From contig JAUXOK010000028.1 in assembly GCA_030682255.1 (NCBI GenBank), positions 434,001-498,000 on the forward strand: DNA of 64,000 nucleotides, given 5' to 3'. The stretch comes from Bacteroidota bacterium (GTDB taxonomy: Bacteria; Bacteroidota; Bacteroidia; NS11-12g; UBA955). The notes beneath the pieces were generated by a model. It saw nothing but the letters and a program-made list of their open reading frames with translations. It had not been told where the DNA came from and searched no databases. Numbering within the stretch: the stretch's first letter is position 1; the number at the start of each line of letters is the position of its first letter. The position numbers were made by a program, and so were the translations under genes. Positions 1 through 9,454 of this stretch are shown here, in pieces.

Positions 1-2904
1 TTTATCCATCAGATAAAAAATAATCATGCAATTGCTAATGAAGATTTGTTAGCATTAGTAGAAATTTGTTCAAAATCAAATAATCCATTAGAATTATATA
101 CACACCGAGGTATAGAAAACAAAACCATTGATGAACTAATAAAAGACGGTAAAATTAGAGTTGTAGAACAATCTAGTTTTCAAGACGACATCAAGAATGT
201 TATACCGCTTTGTTTACCTTTAACTAATTCACCTACACAAATTACCAAATGGGCTATAAAAGCCAACAAATCTTATAACGACCAATGGGTTATTGTAGCT
301 GATGGAAAATTACCAGAAAAAGCCTCATTTATTCAGAAATTTTTACATTATTTTTCAAATTTTTGGCCTAAACTTTTCACAGGTGTTGACAGTCATTTAA
401 GTGATTGTGAGGTAACCTTAATTCCGTTTGATGTTTTTGACCAATTAGTTATTAAAAACAAAATAGATTCTGCATGGCAAATAGCAGCACTAGCATCAAA
501 AAACAATCAAATTAAAAAAGTTTCTTTTGATTTAGGATTAAACGATTTTAATTGGGGAGATGGATTTAAATCATTAATAAAAGGGAAATTATTAGGCTTT
601 TGGTTATTGATATATAGTTTCTTTAAAATTACTAACACCAATCAATTAAAAATGACATGGCGAGACATTAATTTCCATGTTTATAAAAAAACTTTTGCGG
701 TTTTATCCATCTTACTACTATCAACTATGATATGGATTGCCAAAGATTATAATGTTACTTGGGACGAACCTGCTCATAATGAATTTTCAAAATATGTCAT
801 AAAATATTATACAAGTTTTGGAAGCGATACATCTATGTTTGAATCAAAAAACAGCAATTTTGGCATCTTGACTTATGGTTCAAGCGTTGATTTAATAATA
901 AGAGCAGTTAACGATATTTTTAGCATTAAAAATGAATATATAACAAGGCATATCATCGATGCAATGATTGGTTTCTTGATGATTTTATTTACGGCATTAT
1001 TGGTCAGAAAACTTTCCGGTTGGCTACCTGCTGTTATTACAATCATAGCTCTGATAGCATCCCCATCATTATTTGGTCATTTCTTTAATAATTCCAAAGA
1101 TATTCCATTTGCTACTGGTTATATCATGACCATATATTATTTAACTTGTTTGCTTTTGGAATTTCCCAATGCAAAGCACCAAACAAAAGTCATGCTAGCT
1201 GTCTCAATTGGTTTTGCCTTAAGTGTAAGGGTTGGGGCAATATTACTTTTTGCATACTTAGCTCTTTTTATCGGTTTGTATTGGTTAATTATTCAATCAA
1301 AAAAGAAAACATCATTCAAAGATAGTATTTTACCAAAATTGAAATTATTTTTAATCATTTCAATATCAGCATATTTTATTGGCATATTATTTTGGCCTTA
1401 TGCCTTAAGACAACCACTAACAGGCGTTATAACGGCTCTTAAACAATTTGAGAAATTTGGATTACTGACTTATTATGAACTATTTGAAGGTGTCAGATTG
1501 TATGAAAAACCATGGTATTATATCCCAAAAATGGTATTAATTACAGCACCAGTAGGATTGTTAATTGGTTTTTTCATTTCATTCCTCACAACTTGGATTA
1601 AAAAGGACAAATTGCATTTATTAGTTATTGCTTTGTTAATTTTTGTAACTATTTTTCCATTGGCATATGCTATTTATAAAAAATCTTATGTTTATAACGG
1701 TTGGCGACACTTCTTATTCATTTATCCAAGTGTTACAGTATTAGGTATTTTAGGCTGGCAGGGATTGATTAATTTATTCAAAAATCAATCTATAAGAATC
1801 TATTTATGGATTTTACCACTTCTTTTATTTGTTAAACCTATTTTATGGAGTGTTCAAAATCATCCTTATCAGTATATGTATTTCAATGAAATAATTGGAG
1901 GCATTCAAGGTGCACATGGCAACTATGACATAGATTATTGGAATCAGACACCAAGAGCAGCATTTGAATGGCTTGTAAAAAATAAACCAGAAATATTAGA
2001 ACTAGACGAAAATGGCAAATCTAAACTTAAAATTAATGCCAACTCTAATCAAGAAGCGCTTAAAACTTTTGTTCAAGAAGGAAAAGACGTGACATGTTTA
2101 TGGACTAGAGAAATGGAATGGACCAATAATAACTGGGATTATGCCATTTGGAGTACACGCACTCTTTCAAAGAATCAAATTCTGGATGGCTATTGGCCAC
2201 CAAAAGGCACCATTAAAACGATAGATGTAGATGGAGTGCCAATTACAGCCATTGTAAAAGCGGAACATCAACACAGCTATTGGGGTAACTATTACTTAAA
2301 AAAGAACAATTTTGACAGCGCATTGTATTTTTATTTAAAAGCATATGCATACAATCCATTAGAAGAGGAATTTGCTAGAGGTGTTGCAAACTCATATAAA
2401 GGTAAAATGAAATTGGATAGCTCTATTATATTTTATCAAAAGGCAATCAGCTTAAAAATAGGCAACTATGATGCGCTTCAGAGTATAGGAGAAATCTATT
2501 ATACCCAATCAATGATGAAAGACCCTAATAATCCTGATGTTAATTTATTAAACAAAGCCTATGAAAACTTGGCTTTGGCATTTAAGAATAAGAAAAACTC
2601 TTCGGCTCCTTTATTGATGGGTGAAATTAATCTTTTGAAAAACCAAAACAATGAAGCAAGAGATTATTTCAATAAATTTTTGGAAACATATGGTAATGTT
2701 GGTAGAGGTTATTTAGGATTAGGTAAAGCTCAGTTAAGAATCAACGAATTAGATTCTGCTTTTATGAATTTTCAATATGCCATTCAATTGGAGCCAAACA
2801 ATGCGGAGGCATATTACTATTTAGGAACAGAGCTTCAAAAAATTGGCAGAAAACAAGAAGCGGAACAGTTTTTGAATAAATATATGCAATTAATTGGCAA
2901 TTGA
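1..2904 (+). CDS. Membrane glycosyltransferase-like protein with C-terminal TPRs (5' partial)
   Basis: The reading frame is open from base 1, so the gene starts upstream of the window; an in-frame TTG at 46 is not a convincing start. About 190 soluble residues, which could be the end of a GT-A-type domain, precede a membrane region beginning near residue 195 with roughly ten hydrophobic helices. A TWDEPAH motif near residue 252, just after a membrane helix, resembles the acidic first-loop motif of GT-C transferases (ArnT/PMT type). From about residue 755 the protein is soluble and has several tetratricopeptide repeats (for example LDSAFMNFQYAIQLEPNNAE). A role in polyprenyl-linked glycan transfer is inference; the class is likely, the substrate unknown. 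Confidence 0.6.
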   Translation, partial: FIHQIKNNHAIANEDLLALVEICSKSNNPLELYTHRGIENKTIDELIKDGKIRVVEQSSFQDDIKNVIPLCLPLTNSPTQITKWAIKANKSYNDQWVIVADGKLPEKASFIQKFLHYFSNFWPKLFTGVDSHLSDCEVTLIPFDVFDQLVIKNKIDSAWQIAALASKNNQIKKVSFDLGLNDFNWGDGFKSLIKGKLLGFWLLIYSFFKITNTNQLKMTWRDINFHVYKKTFAVLSILLLSTMIWIAKDYNVTWDEPAHNEFSKYVIKYYTSFGSDTSMFESKNSNFGILTYGSSVDLIIRAVNDIFSIKNEYITRHIIDAMIGFLMILFTALLVRKLSGWLPAVITIIALIASPSLFGHFFNNSKDIPFATGYIMTIYYLTCLLLEFPNAKHQTKVMLAVSIGFALSVRVGAILLFAYLALFIGLYWLIIQSKKKTSFKDSILPKLKLFLIISISAYFIGILFWPYALRQPLTGVITALKQFEKFGLLTYYELFEGVRLYEKPWYYIPKMVLITAPVGLLIGFFISFLTTWIKKDKLHLLVIALLIFVTIFPLAYAIYKKSYVYNGWRHFLFIYPSVTVLGILGWQGLINLFKNQSIRIYLWILPLLLFVKPILWSVQNHPYQYMYFNEIIGGIQGAHGNYDIDYWNQTPRAAFEWLVKNKPEILELDENGKSKLKINANSNQEALKTFVQEGKDVTCLWTREMEWTNNNWDYAIWSTRTLSKNQILDGYWPPKGTIKTIDVDGVPITAIVKAEHQHSYWGNYYLKKNNFDSALYFYLKAYAYNPLEEEFARGVANSYKGKMKLDSSIIFYQKAISLKIGNYDALQSIGEIYYTQSMMKDPNNPDVNLLNKAYENLALAFKNKKNSSAPLLMGEINLLKNQNNEARDYFNKFLETYGNVGRGYLGLGKAQLRINELDSAFMNFQYAIQLEPNNAEAYYYLGTELQKIGRKQEAEQFLNKYMQLIGN

Positions 2905-2919
2905 TAAAACAAAATGTTA

Positions 2920-2927
2920 TATATTTG
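2920..2927 (+). promoter_or_regulatory. Putative -7 element (TATATTTG)
   Basis: An exact match to the Bacteroidota -7 consensus TAnnTTTG lies 21 nt before the start codon of the surface-protein gene at 2949. No clear -33 TTTG sits at the usual 19-20 nt distance. Confidence 0.45.
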
Positions 2928-2948
2928 TATTTAGATTAGAAATAATTT

Positions 2949-5483
2949 ATGAGAAAAGCACTTCTAATAGTTGTTCTCTATTTTTCAATTCAAACAATAT
3001 TTGCTTCACATATTGTTGGAGGAGAGATGATGTACACTTATGCTGGCAGAAGTGGCAATAATTATCTCTACAACATCAAATTATTTGTTTATTTTGATTG
3101 TAAAAATGCTATGCCGGGAGTAATTGATAGTGATATTAATGGAATTACCATACACGTGTTCGACAATTCCAATAAAAACTCAGCTGTAAGAGCATTAAGC
3201 AAACAAAATATTACAGGCACAGATGAAAAGACCATTGCTGATTTAAATTACAATTGTATTAAAACCAAGCCAAATCAATGTGTTGTTAGATATACATTCA
3301 ACACACAGGTTTCTTTACCTCCTAATTCTCAAGGATATACTATTACTTTTGAAAGATGTTGTAGAAATGAAATTATTGATAACATAAGAGTACCAAGTTC
3401 AACTGGAGCTACTTATTGGACAGAAATAAAAGATGTTAGACTAGGCAATAGTTCACCTGAGTTTGTATCATTACCTCCTAACTTTTTATGTACAAATGCA
3501 CCACTAAGATTCGACCATAATGCCAAAGATATCAATGGAGACTCACTAGTATACGAATTATATCACCCTTTTCTTGGTGGAGACAACTCTGCAATATCAC
3601 CATCAGGCGTAAAACCAGACATCTTTAATTTAGCTAACAATAAACCCCCTACATTTCCTTTTGATGATAATTCAAGAAAAGTAGCATGGCAAAATGCTTA
3701 TTCAACCAATATGCAAATTGATGGATTACCCACTTTAACAATCAACAGGAATACAGGTAAATTATCATTAACGCCAAACAGAACTGGCAACTATGTAGTA
3801 GGCATTCGTGTTTTAGAATATAGAAATGGGGTAATAATTGGTGAAACAAAACGAGATTTTCAATTCAATGTTAGCGATTGCACTTTTGAAGTTGTTTCTG
3901 CATTTTTCATACCTCAATTTAGTTGTGCCAATCAAGAAGTTAATTTTCAAAATAGAAGTATAGGTGGCACTGAATTTTATTGGGATTTTGGCGACCCAAG
4001 TTCTATAAATAACAACTCTACAATAAGAAACCCAAAATATACTTATAATGCACCTGGCAAATACAAAGTTAAACTAATAACTAAAACAAATTTATGTTCA
4101 GACACATCCGATTATGAAATAACTATAAAAGAAGCCTTTAAAGCAAAACTCCCTAACGATACTATATTTTGTGGCGAATTTACCCAGACAATTCAAACCA
4201 ATGTTCCAAACAAACAATATCTATGGAACACTGGAGAAACAAGTTCAAGCATAACAATAAACAAAGGTGGCACTTATATAGTAACTGTTACAGATCAACC
4301 ATGTGTATCCAAAGATACCATGATTGTATTAAATGATTTATCTAAACTAGATTTAGGTCCAGATTCTGTGATTTGTAGAGACAGTTTTGTGCAATTTACC
4401 TATAAGGGAAAGACAGGATACAAGCAATATTTATGGAATGATAATACAACCAAACAAAGTGTTTTTATTTCAAAACTAGGCACCTATAAATTAAGCGTTA
4501 TCAATCAAAACAATTGTCCTTTAATCGACTCGATAACATTTGTATTATATCCTCCTCCAAGATCAAGGTTAAGAGACACCATGTTTTGTGAAGGCACATC
4601 AGTCATATTAGATGGAACTAGTTATCATCTGCCAACCTTATCAGAAACAAATTATATTTGGAATTCTGGGCAAACCACACCTACCATTAATGTTTCAAAT
4701 CCAGGCGAATATATCATCACCTTAAAAAACAAATTATGTACCATTTTTGATACGGCCATATTAGACTATTATTTCGTAGGATTAGATTTAGGTCCAGATA
4801 CTTTTTATTGTGGTCCAGTAGACCGACTATTATCCCCTCAATATGATTATGTTTCATATTTATGGAACAATGAAATAAGAACCAAAACACTCAGAATAAA
4901 TAACCCTGGATTGTATTATATATCAATCATAACAAAAGAAGGATGTTTTGCTAACGATTCTATTAGAATCAGTCAATTTCCTCCAATTAATGGCGGCTTG
5001 GGAGACGACACAACCATTTGTTTATCAAGTAGATTCAACTTATTTGCTAGCGATAGTATGACTGAATATCTTTGGAACACTGGTTCAAACACCAGAGATA
5101 TTTTAGTAACAGATGCTGGTATATATTCTGTATGGGTAAAAAACAAAAATGGTTGTGAAGAAAGAGATACTATCGAAATTTTTGAAGATCCAAATGCACT
5201 TCCTTCAGAGCTTTTTATGCCAAACGCATTTACGCCAAATGATGACATCACAAATGACTTTTATCCTGGCAATAAATATACCGACCCTGGCGCAGATTAT
5301 CTATTTAGGATTTTCAATCGTTGGGGAGAAAAAATATTTGAATCTGAAAACCCAAACCATCAATGGGATGGCAAAATAAAAGGCAATATTGCACAACAAG
5401 ACGTCTATGTTTTTTATGTCAAATATGTTGCGTGTGATGAAATAGAAAGATCATTTAGAGGCACTTTTCACCTTATAAGATAA
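2949..5483 (+). CDS. Large secreted surface protein, PKD and repeat modules, T9SS type B sorting domain
   Basis: 844 residues. A signal peptide ends at about residue 19 and is followed by the SHIVGGEMMY motif common at the N-terminus of Bacteroidota surface proteins. A PKD-type fold is indicated by FYWDFGDPSS near residue 345. Five or so repeats follow with the pattern YLWN-G/D...I-V...G-Y-V...C, each about 75 residues. The last 90 residues (PNAFTPNDD, FRIFNRWGE, W-DGK) are a type B, CHU_C-like sorting domain that sends proteins through the type IX secretion system. Expected location is the cell surface or medium; adhesion is a guess. It ends 2 bp from the convergent dehydrogenase gene. Confidence 0.8.
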   Translation: MRKALLIVVLYFSIQTIFASHIVGGEMMYTYAGRSGNNYLYNIKLFVYFDCKNAMPGVIDSDINGITIHVFDNSNKNSAVRALSKQNITGTDEKTIADLNYNCIKTKPNQCVVRYTFNTQVSLPPNSQGYTITFERCCRNEIIDNIRVPSSTGATYWTEIKDVRLGNSSPEFVSLPPNFLCTNAPLRFDHNAKDINGDSLVYELYHPFLGGDNSAISPSGVKPDIFNLANNKPPTFPFDDNSRKVAWQNAYSTNMQIDGLPTLTINRNTGKLSLTPNRTGNYVVGIRVLEYRNGVIIGETKRDFQFNVSDCTFEVVSAFFIPQFSCANQEVNFQNRSIGGTEFYWDFGDPSSINNNSTIRNPKYTYNAPGKYKVKLITKTNLCSDTSDYEITIKEAFKAKLPNDTIFCGEFTQTIQTNVPNKQYLWNTGETSSSITINKGGTYIVTVTDQPCVSKDTMIVLNDLSKLDLGPDSVICRDSFVQFTYKGKTGYKQYLWNDNTTKQSVFISKLGTYKLSVINQNNCPLIDSITFVLYPPPRSRLRDTMFCEGTSVILDGTSYHLPTLSETNYIWNSGQTTPTINVSNPGEYIITLKNKLCTIFDTAILDYYFVGLDLGPDTFYCGPVDRLLSPQYDYVSYLWNNEIRTKTLRINNPGLYYISIITKEGCFANDSIRISQFPPINGGLGDDTTICLSSRFNLFASDSMTEYLWNTGSNTRDILVTDAGIYSVWVKNKNGCEERDTIEIFEDPNALPSELFMPNAFTPNDDITNDFYPGNKYTDPGADYLFRIFNRWGEKIFESENPNHQWDGKIKGNIAQQDVYVFYVKYVACDEIERSFRGTFHLIR

Positions 5484-5485
5484 CC

Positions 5486-6289
5486 TTATTTAAAAGGACT
5501 ATCTTTTTCTTTTGAAACTTTATTGTAAACTATTTTATCCATCATCAATGGAAAAAACTTATTTAGCCATAATAACATTTTACCTTCAAAAGTCATGTAA
5601 ACATAAGCTTTTTGTTTTAGAACAGCTTTAAAAATTGTTTTAGCAACTTGCTCCGCACTCATTAATTTCTCTTCAGAAAGGGGGCTTTCAGATTGAGAAT
5701 TACCAATATGATTGAGCGCTGATTTTCTAATATTAGATTCCGTATATCCTGGGCAAGCTATTAATACTTTCAATCCTGTATTTAAATTTTCGACACGAAG
5801 AGATTCTAAAAAACCTTGAAGTGCAAATTTTGAGGCAGAATAACCTGTTCTTGCTGGCAAACCTTTGATACCAGCAATAGAAGAAACACCAACAATAGTG
5901 CCTTTTGATTTTAACAAAAAAGGAAGTGCAAATTTGGAACAATAAACAGCACCCCAAAAATTAACATCCATAACTTTTTTTATTACTTCTATATCACAAT
6001 CATTAAACATAGCCCTCATACTTATCCCGGCATTATTTATTAAGATATCAATGCCTCCATATTTTGCAACACTCCTATTAATTAAATCTTGGCAATCTAA
6101 TTCTTTACTTACATCACAAACAACAGAAAAAAAATGAGGTGAAATCAATTGACACTTTTGCTCAACCAATTTTAAATTATCGATATTTCTTGCTGCTAAA
6201 ACAACATTAAACTTATTTTTCAAAAACAGATAGACTAAGGCCTCTCCTATTCCAGAAGAAGCTCCTGTTATGACAACTGTTTTTTGCAT
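5486..6289 (-). CDS. Short-chain dehydrogenase/reductase (SDR) family oxidoreductase
   Basis: 267 residues, normal for a classical SDR. The Rossmann dinucleotide motif TGASSGIG is at residues 7-14, the NNAG stabilising motif near residue 87, and the catalytic YSASK motif near residue 155, with the expected upstream serine in VSSIAG. A C-terminal hydrophobic stretch (MLLWLNKFFPLMM) suggests membrane association, as in DhrS/YqjQ-like SDRs. The start codon lies 2 bp after the stop of the redoxin gene, so the two are co-transcribed. Substrate cannot be predicted. Confidence 0.88.
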   Translation of the reverse strand: MQKTVVITGASSGIGEALVYLFLKNKFNVVLAARNIDNLKLVEQKCQLISPHFFSVVCDVSKELDCQDLINRSVAKYGGIDILINNAGISMRAMFNDCDIEVIKKVMDVNFWGAVYCSKFALPFLLKSKGTIVGVSSIAGIKGLPARTGYSASKFALQGFLESLRVENLNTGLKVLIACPGYTESNIRKSALNHIGNSQSESPLSEEKLMSAEQVAKTIFKAVLKQKAYVYMTFEGKMLLWLNKFFPLMMDKIVYNKVSKEKDSPFK

Positions 6290-6291
6290 AG

Positions 6292-6819
6292 CTATTTTCT
6301 AATTATATCACATCCTTCTAAAGGCATTTCAGGATAATCGATGTCTATACCATCTAAACAATACTCAATAGCATCTTCTAAATAAGCCATCATAACTTGA
6401 TTTTCATTTTGCCAATTGTCGTCAATAATACCATGATATACAAGTTCTCTTTTAGAATTAAATAAAAAAACTTCAGGTGTAACTTTAGCCCCTAATTCAT
6501 CTGTTATTTGATGATTGCTATCTTTTAAGTATACAAAATCTAGTTGATTGTTACTCTCTAGAAATAATTTCATCTCCTCAATACTATCAGATGGTGATAA
6601 AGAATCATCATTGGGGTTAATTGCTATTAGAGCCATATTATCCTCTTCATATTGCCCATACAATTTGAAAATCCTATCCCAATATGCCTTAGAAATTTCA
6701 CATGTATTAGACATGAAGACTATACAAAGGGCATATCTATCAGCAAAAGAATAGTTTGTATAGCTTATTCCATTGGCCGATTTTAATTCAAAATTATTGA
6801 GTTTATCTCCTATATTCAT
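6292..6819 (-). CDS. Redoxin/thioredoxin-family protein
   Basis: 175 residues from the ATG at 6819 (MNIGDKLNNFEL). A TTG further upstream at 6840 falls inside a near-consensus -7 element (GATATTTG, minus strand, 6845-6838), so it is not the start. The fold is AhpC/thioredoxin-like: a first cysteine in SNTCEIS replaces the NHCPYV of close relatives, followed by INPNDD, DSIEEMK, VTPEVFLF (cis-Pro loop), HGIIDDN and a C-terminal GCDI. A resolving cysteine in a CxxC is absent, so a thiol reductase or peroxidase role is uncertain. It forms an operon with the SDR gene. Confidence 0.75.
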   Translation of the reverse strand: MNIGDKLNNFELKSANGISYTNYSFADRYALCIVFMSNTCEISKAYWDRIFKLYGQYEEDNMALIAINPNDDSLSPSDSIEEMKLFLESNNQLDFVYLKDSNHQITDELGAKVTPEVFLFNSKRELVYHGIIDDNWQNENQVMMAYLEDAIEYCLDGIDIDYPEMPLEGCDIIRK

Positions 6820-6880
6820 ATGATTATTATTTATTGGCAAATATCCGATAAAAGTTTTAATTTTATAACATTAAAGAATC

Positions 6881-7261
6881 ATGATAAAGGAAAATATAAC
6901 ATTGGTAATTGGAGCTAGTGAAAACGAATCTAGATATTCAAATATTGCAACAAGAATGTTGCTCAACAATCATTTTGCAGTAGTAGCTTTCGGAAAACGA
7001 AAAGGCAAAATACAACAAATTGAAATCGAAACTGATTGGGAAAACATAAAACAATTAAAAATACACACCGTTACGTTGTATATAAACCCTTCTCATCAAG
7101 AAAAATATATCTCATTAATTTTAAAATTAAAACCTGAAAGAATAATATTTAATCCAGGTACTGAAAACCCACTATTTACGAATTCACTTGAAAATGAGGG
7201 AATTAAATTTGAATTTGCCTGTACAATTGTTATGATAAACACCAATCAATATGCCTTATAA
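6881..7261 (+). CDS. CoA-binding domain protein
   Basis: 126 residues, the usual size of single-domain CoA_binding_2 (YccU-like) proteins. Family features are a glycine/alanine-rich N-terminal loop (VIGASENESRYSN), a GKRKGKI segment, FNPGTENP, and the C-terminal EFACTIVMI and NQYAL. It is a Rossmann-like domain that binds CoA derivatives; the physiological role is not known. It is divergent from the redoxin gene, with 61 bp between the starts and no obvious TAnnTTTG element for this direction. Confidence 0.8.
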   Translation: MIKENITLVIGASENESRYSNIATRMLLNNHFAVVAFGKRKGKIQQIEIETDWENIKQLKIHTVTLYINPSHQEKYISLILKLKPERIIFNPGTENPLFTNSLENEGIKFEFACTIVMINTNQYAL

Positions 7262-7271
7262 ATGCCAAAAA

Positions 7272-7289
7272 CCGTAACTTTCGTTACGG
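7272..7289. terminator. Hairpin 11 nt downstream of the CoA-binding gene
   Basis: CCGTAAC and GTTACGG form a perfect 7-bp stem closing a 4-nt loop. On the plus strand no U-tract follows. On the minus strand the loop reads GAAA (a GNRA tetraloop) and the stem is followed by TTTTT, yet no minus-strand gene ends here. It may end plus-strand transcription weakly or protect the RNA 3' end. Confidence 0.4.
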
Positions 7290-7465
7290 CTCTTGACAAA
7301 AACTAAAACTATGAAAACACTTCTGCAAATATAAAACTAGTTTTGAATAAAAATAACATTTTCACAAAATTATATCTAAAACATATCAACATTTGTTTTA
7401 ACGAACTAATAACAATAAATTAATATGAAGCATGTTCATTTTCTTAATTAAAATAAATATTACCC

Positions 7466-7473
7466 TAAATTTG
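7466..7473 (+). promoter_or_regulatory. -7 element (TAAATTTG) of the porin gene
   Basis: An exact TAnnTTTG element sits only 10 nt before the ATG at 7484. This implies a leaderless or very short-leader transcript. Confidence 0.55.
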
Positions 7474-7483
7474 CAAACGCTTA

Positions 7484-9454
7484 ATGTATCGAATCCTAAT
7501 TATAATTGCATTTTTTAATACCCAGTTCGTTTTTTCACAAAGTGAAGTTTATGATACTGCAAAAAGAATTGATCCTTTTAAAAGTGACCAATACAACTTT
7601 TATAGCAATCATACATTTAACCAAGGTTATGATAGTTCCATGAATTATATTCATCAATATGATAAAATTAAAAGACAAAATACTGCAATACAATCATTAG
7701 GAGATATTTCGATGCCATATCTAAATCTTGGTTTCAAACCTGAAATAAGACATGGCTTTATAGCTGGTTTTCAACCTTTTGGAGATATTTATTTAAGAAA
7801 TGATAGTGCAAAATTCTACAATAGCAAACTGCCTTTTACTGAATTTCATTACACCCAAGGCAACGCAAGCGCTGGTAGAAATGGCATGATTAATTTTGAT
7901 GCAATGCACACACAAAACTTTGGAGAAAGAGCTAATGTTTCGGCATTATACCACAGTGCTAGCAATGTGGGATTTTACAAAAGGCAAAAATATGCTATGA
8001 AAAACTTACAACTTAGCTCTTATATAAAATCAAAAAACAACAGATATATTGCTACACTCTTATATTCATGGAACAAATCCATTGCCAATAATAATGGCGG
8101 AATTTTACCAACCTTAGAAAGTGATTCTAATTTCAGAGCCATACCATCAAATTTTAGACAAGTTGAAGTATCATTGGATAATTCTGACAATATAAATAAA
8201 TACAGAGAGTATCAAATCAGCCAACAATATTGGTTGATTAGAAAATCAAACGCCCAAGACACTACTATTCAAAACATTCTTGCCATCAAACATCAATTTA
8301 ATGTTTTAAAACAAATTAATGAATATACAGACAACTCAACAAGTCAAGATTTTTATAACAATGTATTTTATGGTGATAGCAAAATAACCAATGATTCAAT
8401 GTTTTGTAGAGTAATAAGCAACGATTTTCAAATATTAACACCTCAAATATTTAATCAATCTTTTATGGCAGGTGTAACATTTGATAATATTGAATATTTT
8501 CAACAAATTAACCCCGATAATTATCACCAATTAAGTACACACAATTTAAGTATTCATTCAAAATATCAATTTATTTTTCTTAAAAGATTTCAATCTGATT
8601 TATCTGGCAGATTATATTTATCAGGCTTTAATTCTGGCGACTATTCGGCAAATTGGGTTAATAATTTTAAATTAAACAATAGAATAAGCCTAAAATCACA
8701 ATTATTAACAACATCAAGGCGCCCTTCATACCAGCAATTATTCATGTTGAGCAATAACTATTTTTGGAATAATTCATTAAATAATTCTCAACAACAGCAT
8801 TTGTCATTAGGCATTTATCAAAACGTCAAAAACAAAACAAACAATAATGCTTTTGCTTATACAAGAAGCAAAATTTCTGGCTATATTACCGCTAATTATA
8901 CACTTATCAATGGTTATATTTATTTTGACGAAAAAGGTTTGCCTAAACAAGGTTCAGTTGGTCAAAATATTGCTCAAATAGAATTTATGAAAAATTTTGA
9001 TTTTCGCAAATTCCAGATTAGACAACAACTTATTTACCAAGTTTTTTCTAACGAGATAAAAAACACCTTACTATTACCTGATATCCTATCTAAAACTTCT
9101 ATATATTTCCAAAACTATGCTTTTAAAAAAAGCACATTTATCAAAATTGGATTAGATATAAATTATGTTAATAGCTATAGGGCTAATACTTTTAATCCTG
9201 CACTACAAAGCTTTATGCAAAGCAGTTTTAAAGTTGGGGGTTACCCATTTGTAGATTTTTTCATAAATGCTGAAATTAAAACAGCTAGAGTATTTTTTAT
9301 AATGGAACACGCCAATCAGTTAGTTGAAACTTTTCAACAAGATGGCAATTTGAAATATCAATATTTATTTCCAAATTACATGTACACCAGTCCTTTTCAT
9401 CCTTCTGCTCCAAGACGATTTAGATTGGGTTTTGCATGGAAGTTTTACTATTAA
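7484..9454 (+). CDS. Putative porin / outer-membrane beta-barrel
   Basis: 656 residues with a signal peptide ending VFSQ at about residue 19. The early part (LGDISMPYLNLGFKPEIRHGF, then AKFYNSKLPFTEFHYTQG and FDAMHTQNFGERANVSALY) matches the Bacteroidota putative-porin family (Porin_10). The rest is rich in alternating aromatic and polar residues with many Asn/Tyr turns, and ends in FRLGFAWKFYY, a typical barrel-closing strand with a C-terminal aromatic. It should lie in the outer membrane; transported substrate unknown. The stop overlaps by 4 bp the stop of the convergent subtilase gene. Confidence 0.72.
   Translation: MYRILIIIAFFNTQFVFSQSEVYDTAKRIDPFKSDQYNFYSNHTFNQGYDSSMNYIHQYDKIKRQNTAIQSLGDISMPYLNLGFKPEIRHGFIAGFQPFGDIYLRNDSAKFYNSKLPFTEFHYTQGNASAGRNGMINFDAMHTQNFGERANVSALYHSASNVGFYKRQKYAMKNLQLSSYIKSKNNRYIATLLYSWNKSIANNNGGILPTLESDSNFRAIPSNFRQVEVSLDNSDNINKYREYQISQQYWLIRKSNAQDTTIQNILAIKHQFNVLKQINEYTDNSTSQDFYNNVFYGDSKITNDSMFCRVISNDFQILTPQIFNQSFMAGVTFDNIEYFQQINPDNYHQLSTHNLSIHSKYQFIFLKRFQSDLSGRLYLSGFNSGDYSANWVNNFKLNNRISLKSQLLTTSRRPSYQQLFMLSNNYFWNNSLNNSQQQHLSLGIYQNVKNKTNNNAFAYTRSKISGYITANYTLINGYIYFDEKGLPKQGSVGQNIAQIEFMKNFDFRKFQIRQQLIYQVFSNEIKNTLLLPDILSKTSIYFQNYAFKKSTFIKIGLDINYVNSYRANTFNPALQSFMQSSFKVGGYPFVDFFINAEIKTARVFFIMEHANQLVETFQQDGNLKYQYLFPNYMYTSPFHPSAPRRFRLGFAWKFYY

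Noticed and set aside
4973-5251. Minus-strand ORF inside the surface-protein gene, and similar ORFs inside other genes
   Set aside because: They lie antisense or out of frame within well-supported genes, with no start signals or recognisable domains.
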